This document shows positions 60,131 to 64,000 of a DNA stretch of 64,000 bases, piece after piece (positions within the stretch are counted from its first letter, which is position 1; each line of letters starts with the position of its first letter). Under the pieces are notes generated by a model. The model did no database searches. It was not told the DNA's origin and saw only the letters and a list, made by a program, of their open reading frames with translations. The stretch is from assembly GCF_000684975.1 (NCBI RefSeq), contig NZ_BAXZ01000005.1:62001-126000 (forward strand), read 5' to 3'. Made by a program: the position numbers and the translations under genes. The DNA is from Paraburkholderia acidipaludis NBRC 101816 (GTDB taxonomy: Bacteria; Pseudomonadota; Gammaproteobacteria; Burkholderiales; Burkholderiaceae).

Positions 60131-60988
60131 TTAGTAGCCCGCCATCTCGCGCGCCATGCCGACGACACCGTAACTGCGCATCGGCGCCGACATCAGGAAG
60201 CGATACCCCTCTTCGATCAGGCGCTTGTGATTCTTGGCCGTGACGTGCGGATTGCCCACCACGACGTTGTGCTTGTGGCAGATCGCCACGATCCGGCGCA
60301 TCGCGTCTTGCACGACGGGGTGCTCGTAGTCGCGCGGATAGCCCAGTTGCTGGCTCAGGTCGCCCTCGCCGATCAGGATGAAACCGATGCCGGGCACATT
60401 CGAAAGCATATCGTCGAGGTTGTCGATCGCCTCGGTGCTCTCGCACATCAGCCCGACCAGGATCTCGCCCTGCGGGGCCAGCGGCCAGACGTCGGCTTTC
60501 TTGTAGTAGTCGGCCATGCTCAAGCCCCAGTAGCGCGAGGCCGTGGCGGGACCGTCGCCGCGCACGCCCTTCGGCTCGTAGAGCGGCGCGTCCTTCGGCC
60601 GCGCATAACGGCAGGAGGCCACCGCGTTGTAGGCCTGCTCCGCCGTCGAAACGTGCGGCCACACCACGCCATACGCGCCGCGATCGAGCACCTGCTTCGC
60701 GAAGGACTGGTTCATTTCCGCGCCATTCGCCGGAATGCGCGCGATCGGCGTGACGCGCGGCGCGACCGAGCCCGATTCGGCAATCGTCTTGCGGTTCAGC
60801 ATGTACTGCAGCGCGTCGCCGAATGCGGCGACGTCGTAGGGATTGTGCTCCATCTCGAAGACGACGCCCTCATAGGGCGCATCGCTCATTTCGATGGCGG
60901 CCTGCTTGTCCAGCTTCGAAAACGCCGCAAACGCAGGTTTGCCGGATTCGAAGGCGCGAATGATGCTGTTAAGGCGCGTGTCGCTCAT
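60131..60988 (-). CDS. HpcH/HpaI family aldolase
   Basis: 285 residues from the ATG at 60988. It is a class II pyruvate-aldolase barrel: the basic His region VVFEMEHNPYDV, Arg in TPIARIPANG, the metal-binding Glu in LVGLMCESTEAIDNLDDM and Asp in IGEGDLSQQLGYP. It cleaves 4-hydroxy-2-oxo acids into pyruvate and an aldehyde (as in 4-hydroxyphenylacetate and protocatechuate pathways). It lies 53 bases downstream of the ring-cleavage gene, with a CTCTGATT tandem repeat in its leader, and abuts the ThDP enzyme gene. Confidence 0.88.
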   Translation of the reverse strand: MSDTRLNSIIRAFESGKPAFAAFSKLDKQAAIEMSDAPYEGVVFEMEHNPYDVAAFGDALQYMLNRKTIAESGSVAPRVTPIARIPANGAEMNQSFAKQVLDRGAYGVVWPHVSTAEQAYNAVASCRYARPKDAPLYEPKGVRGDGPATASRYWGLSMADYYKKADVWPLAPQGEILVGLMCESTEAIDNLDDMLSNVPGIGFILIGEGDLSQQLGYPRDYEHPVVQDAMRRIVAICHKHNVVVGNPHVTAKNHKRLIEEGYRFLMSAPMRSYGVVGMAREMAGY

Positions 60989-60997
60989 AGTCTTTCT

Positions 60998-61021
60998 CTC
61001 TGATTCTCTGATTCTCTGATA
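60998..61021 (-). repeat. Three tandem copies of an 8-bp unit in the aldolase leader
   Basis: CTCTGATT twice and CTCTGATA once (60998-61005, 61006-61013, 61014-61021). On the coding strand the unit is AATCAGAG, placed 10-33 bases upstream of the aldolase ATG and merging into its purine-rich ribosome binding region. Confidence 0.75.
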
Positions 61022-61041
61022 GCCAGGTGTTCAGGGCCCGC

Positions 61042-62028
61042 TCAGTCGGCGGCCTTCCAGTACATGAAGCCCATGCCCTCGCCGGTGCCGGCGGGTGTGC
61101 GCCAGCAGGGCACGTAGTCCACGAGCGTCATCTGCGCGCCCGTTTCCTGCACGGCCTTCATGACGCTCACATAGAGCTTGATTTCGGACGTGCCCGACTG
61201 GTACGAGCGCTCGTCCACGGCGGCGAGCCCGTCGTAGTCGTAGTCGGCCAGCATCTTCATGATGCGGTGATCGAATTCCTCGTCGTTGACGAAATGCGAG
61301 AGGCCGCCGGACGCGAAGATCCCCACGCGCACGTTTTCGGGCCACGCGTTGATGGCGTCGCGCAGCACGCGTCCGAACTCGATGCAGCGCGACATAGAAG
61401 GCTGCGTCGGCGGGTAGAAGCAGTTCATGATGATCGGGACGTGCGGCGGCGGGTTGTCGTCCATGATCTGGTGATAGACGAAGCTATAAGCGTGCGGCAC
61501 CACCGGATAGTCGGGCAGCGGCTTCATCCACACGTTGTCGGGCCACGTAAAGAGATCGGTCAGATCGAAGCCTTCGCTCTGGAAGCGGTCGATCAGATAG
61601 GCCGCCAGTTCGGGGTGGCACCGGTGCGTGACGTGACGGTCCGGCGCATAGACCGCGCGCTGCGGCGGCCCGTTGTGCACGTCCTCGCCGCTGTAGATGG
61701 CGATGGAGGGCGAAAAGTCGGTGAAGATTTCCTTCTGGTCCTTGCCCAGAATGATCGCCACGTCGATGCGCGCTTCGCGATAGGCCGCGGCCATCGCATC
61801 GAGCGCGGCGCGGCAGCGCGCGGCGCGCGCGGTGCGCTCTTCGAGCGTCAGGAATTTCTCGAACGCCGCTTCGCGATGCGCTTCCAGTTCGGGATAGGTC
61901 CACGTGCGGTTGCGATACCAGAGTTCCGGATTGCCGCGGTCTCGCTCGCCGTTTTTCAGCCAGTCCTCCGGGGCTTGTCCAAGCATGCCGCTATGCGGCA
62001 CCGCCATCCCGAATACAATCTTCGCCAT
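61042..62028 (-). CDS. LigB-type class III extradiol ring-cleavage dioxygenase-like protein
   Basis: 328 residues from the ATG at 62028 (MAKIVFGMAVPHSGM). The family fold is clear: His12 (VPHSGM), His179 (VVPHAY), catalytic His245 (SGGLSHF) and Glu282 (GTSEIKLY). LigB and MhpB carry the second iron His in a D-H motif; here the aligned position reads Asp97-Gln98 (GKDQKE). Active members open catecholic rings at the meta position with Fe(II) and oxygen. A small LigA-like subunit is not present nearby. It may still be active with another ligand, or may be a repurposed family member. Confidence 0.83.
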   Translation of the reverse strand: MAKIVFGMAVPHSGMLGQAPEDWLKNGERDRGNPELWYRNRTWTYPELEAHREAAFEKFLTLEERTARAARCRAALDAMAAAYREARIDVAIILGKDQKEIFTDFSPSIAIYSGEDVHNGPPQRAVYAPDRHVTHRCHPELAAYLIDRFQSEGFDLTDLFTWPDNVWMKPLPDYPVVPHAYSFVYHQIMDDNPPPHVPIIMNCFYPPTQPSMSRCIEFGRVLRDAINAWPENVRVGIFASGGLSHFVNDEEFDHRIMKMLADYDYDGLAAVDERSYQSGTSEIKLYVSVMKAVQETGAQMTLVDYVPCWRTPAGTGEGMGFMYWKAAD

Positions 62029-62120
62029 ATGTGAGTTCCAGTCAGATACCACCGGCCGCGCCGGTTGCCAGGGAGTGTGTGTGCGTTGAATTCGCCTGCA
62101 AAACCGTGGTTCGCGCGCGT

Positions 62121-63401
62121 CTAGGCCTGCTTGAGCGGGCCGTGCGCGTCGCTGACCCTCGGCGCCCATTCGGGGCGGAACAGCACCGCCGTCGCCGTGG
62201 CGCCAATCAGCAGAAAGACGAGGATCACCCTCATCGGCAGGTCGTAGCTACCGCCCAGATGGAGCAGCCAGCCCGAGAGGCTCGCCGCCACACCGCCCGC
62301 AAGACTCGTGGCGACCTGCTGCACGCCGGTGACGAGACCGATGGCCTGCTTCGGGATCAAGGTGAGGCGCGACAGCACGAGGTTGTTCGCCGTGGTCAGG
62401 CCGAGCAGCGAGAGCGAGAGCACGTTCCAGAACAGCGCCGCGTCGAGCGAGTTCGCGTAGGCGCCGAACAGCACCGTGCACCCGCCCACGAAACCGGCGA
62501 TGGTGAACGCCTTGCGCACGCGGATCGGGTTGCGTCCCGCGGCGATGACCCGGTCCGCCGCCCACCCCGCCACCGCCGCGACGATGGCAATGCCGGCGAA
62601 GCTGAAAAAGGTGTAGATGCCCGATTCGCCGATCGAGAGGCCGCGCCGTTCGACCAGATAGGCGGGCATCCAGGTCATGCAGTAGAACGTGAAATAGCCG
62701 TAGCAGAAGTTCGTGATCATGCCGCCCCAGACCACCGGGCTCGCCAGGATGCTCGCGAGCGTCACCGAGCGCGCGCTGCGATCGGCTTGCTTCAGCCCGG
62801 CTTTCGAAGGCAGGTCGTTGCGAACCAGCAGCAGCCACGGCAACAGCCAGGTCAGCCCGACGAGGCCCGTGGCGACGAACATGACCTTCCACGAATAGTG
62901 GACGATGAACCAGGCCGCAACCGGCGCGCCAATCGCCGGACCGAACTTGTTGCCCATGGCCAGCAGGCCGACAGCGAGACCATTGCGGCTTTCGTCGAAG
63001 TTGTTGCGGATCCAGCGATAGCTCGCGGGAATCACGATCGCTTCGGCCATGCCGATCACGAGGCGCAGGACGACGATACTTTCGAGTGCGGTGACGGCTC
63101 CCATGAGCGTGGTCGCAATACACCAGAGCACGAAGCAGATTGCGTAGGGCCATTTCACGCCATAGCGGTCCGCCACCCAGCCCATGGGCACCTGGAACAC
63201 GCCATACGACCAGAAGAAAGCCGCGTTGATCCAGCCGCGGTCGATATCCGTCAACGCAAAATGCCGGATGAAATCCGCGTCCGCCAGCGTCGAGGAAATG
63301 CTGGTGCGATCGATGAAGGAAATCAGCACCCCGATGGCAAGGAGCGCGAGAATGCTCCAATGGCCCACGTTCCCGCGTCGTTGTGATTTGCCTGTCTCCA
63401 T
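62121..63401 (-). CDS. MFS transporter, ACS family, copy 2
   Basis: 426 residues from the ATG at 63401, with AGAAGAAGC upstream; a GTG at 63428 would extend it. Twelve membrane segments; segment 1 reads LLAIGVLISFIDRTSISSTL, then GWVADRYGVKWPYA. Large parts match the transporter at 54174-55445, for example NFCYGYFTFYCMTWMPAYL and GWAADRVIAAG. It belongs to the group importing aromatic or sugar acids by proton symport. Its place between the amidohydrolase and the dioxygenase-like gene suggests that it imports the pathway substrate. Confidence 0.88.
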   Translation of the reverse strand: METGKSQRRGNVGHWSILALLAIGVLISFIDRTSISSTLADADFIRHFALTDIDRGWINAAFFWSYGVFQVPMGWVADRYGVKWPYAICFVLWCIATTLMGAVTALESIVVLRLVIGMAEAIVIPASYRWIRNNFDESRNGLAVGLLAMGNKFGPAIGAPVAAWFIVHYSWKVMFVATGLVGLTWLLPWLLLVRNDLPSKAGLKQADRSARSVTLASILASPVVWGGMITNFCYGYFTFYCMTWMPAYLVERRGLSIGESGIYTFFSFAGIAIVAAVAGWAADRVIAAGRNPIRVRKAFTIAGFVGGCTVLFGAYANSLDAALFWNVLSLSLLGLTTANNLVLSRLTLIPKQAIGLVTGVQQVATSLAGGVAASLSGWLLHLGGSYDLPMRVILVFLLIGATATAVLFRPEWAPRVSDAHGPLKQA

Positions 63402-63492
63402 TTGCTTCTTCTTTCTGGTTCGAACCACTCTGTTGCCTGGTCACCCAAGACGCGCTCGCGCCCTGGGTGGACTGCTCCGCCGCGATGCAACC

Positions 63493-64000
63493 TCAGGCGA
63501 GTGCCGGGTAAAGCTGCTTCGCTGTCCTGCCGAAAATCCACTCGCGGTCTTCGTCGCCGAGGCTCTGCAGACCTGCCTGAGCCGTGGCGAGAATGTCGCC
63601 GAGCGTCCCTGGAGACGTCGGGAAATTCGAGCCCCACGCCATGCGCTTCGCACCGAAAGTTTCGACCACGCGCGGAAAGAACGTCTCGGCGCTGGCCTTT
63701 TCCTTCGTCGCGTCGCCGAAAATGCGCGGCGTGAGCTTCAGATAAATATTCGGCAGGTCGGCCAGCGCGAACAGACCGGCTGCATGGGCGTAGGGCGGGC
63801 CGTCGAGCACGTCTGGGCGGCCGAGGTGGTCGAGGACAATGTTCACGGTGGGAAACTTCTCGGCCAGCATGCGCACCTGGGGCAAGCCGATCGGGCCGGT
63901 CTGGATGCACATGGGCAGCCCGAGTTCCGCCAACATCTCCCACGCCTTGAACGACTTCGGGTTGTCGAGCTCGCTCGGATCGAAGTCCTTCGTCGACCCG
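63493..64000 (-). CDS. Amidohydrolase family protein, 2-pyrone-4,6-dicarboxylate lactonase-like (partial)
   Basis: The C-terminal 169 residues are in the window; the gene enters at the right edge. Visible are NIVLDHLGRPDV (metal/active-site His region), PNIYLKLTPRIFG and a late RMAWGSNFPTSPGT that is typical of the amidohydrolase_2 group to which LigI, the pyrone-dicarboxylate lactonase, belongs. LigI-type enzymes hydrolyse ring-cleavage lactones; other members are decarboxylases. The N-terminal HxH motif is off the window, so the subgroup is uncertain. It starts the minus-strand catabolic run as seen here. Confidence 0.78.
   Translation of the reverse strand, partial: GSTKDFDPSELDNPKSFKAWEMLAELGLPMCIQTGPIGLPQVRMLAEKFPTVNIVLDHLGRPDVLDGPPYAHAAGLFALADLPNIYLKLTPRIFGDATKEKASAETFFPRVVETFGAKRMAWGSNFPTSPGTLGDILATAQAGLQSLGDEDREWIFGRTAKQLYPALA

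Overview
The window looks like a chromosomal segment of a high-GC betaproteobacterium of the Burkholderia sensu lato group (Paraburkholderia, Caballeronia or Burkholderia). The basis is protein character and gene order: ybgC-tolQRAB-pal-cpoB followed by tRNA-Lys, lpxK-Trm112-kdsB-adk, glyA-nrdR next to minor pilin genes, murJ near rpsT, and isolated single-copy housekeeping genes with betaproteobacterial features. This is recognition from sequence, not a database search. I see no insertion sequence, prophage, integrase, rRNA or CRISPR array.

Layout. 0-4.8 kb: a peptide-type ABC importer (solute-binding protein cut by the window edge, two permeases, one fused double ATPase) with ATGA start/stop overlaps. 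5.3-6.0 kb: an exported Gly/Ser-rich protein. 6.3-19 kb: an accessory, regulator-rich stretch with an aldo-keto reductase, a GntR regulator, a family III CoA-transferase divergent from a citrate synthase fused to a DNA-binding domain, DUF2917 divergent from a MocR regulator across a perfect palindrome, a drug-type MFS pump, a degenerate EAL protein, an ECF sigma factor, a second-type ClpP, and a TetR/isochorismatase pair. 19-47.4 kb: mostly core genes (sodB, xseA, lpxK, kdsB, adk, murJ, rpsT, argF, gcdH, a peroxiredoxin, a YqjD/YqjE envelope cluster, five minor pilins, nrdR, glyA, ydfG, the complete Tol-Pal operon, tRNA-Lys). 47.9-64 kb: a second accessory region devoted to uptake and catabolism.

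The catabolic region is the best candidate for something undescribed. A minus-strand run reads amidohydrolase (cut by the window edge), ACS-type MFS transporter, LigB-type ring-cleavage enzyme, HpcH/HpaI aldolase, ThDP-dependent enzyme, cytosolic 4,5-dihydroxyphthalate-decarboxylase-like protein and an exported PD40 beta-propeller. Facing it are an MFS transporter, a semialdehyde dehydrogenase, a second closely similar ACS transporter and a 42-residue exported peptide ORF. Upstream lie an AraC regulator, a Tsx-like outer-membrane channel and a periplasmic lactonase-type propeller. Together these could import a substituted aromatic acid, cleave it in meta fashion and split the products to central metabolites. 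The substrate is unknown, and the LigB-like protein has Gln where I expect a metal-binding His.

Regulatory structure is unusually readable. There are perfect palindromes or box arrays between divergent genes at 9.6, 11.35 and 32.0 kb, near-consensus sigma-70 promoters upstream of tRNA-Lys, rpsT, glyA and sodB, and many hairpin terminators between convergent genes.
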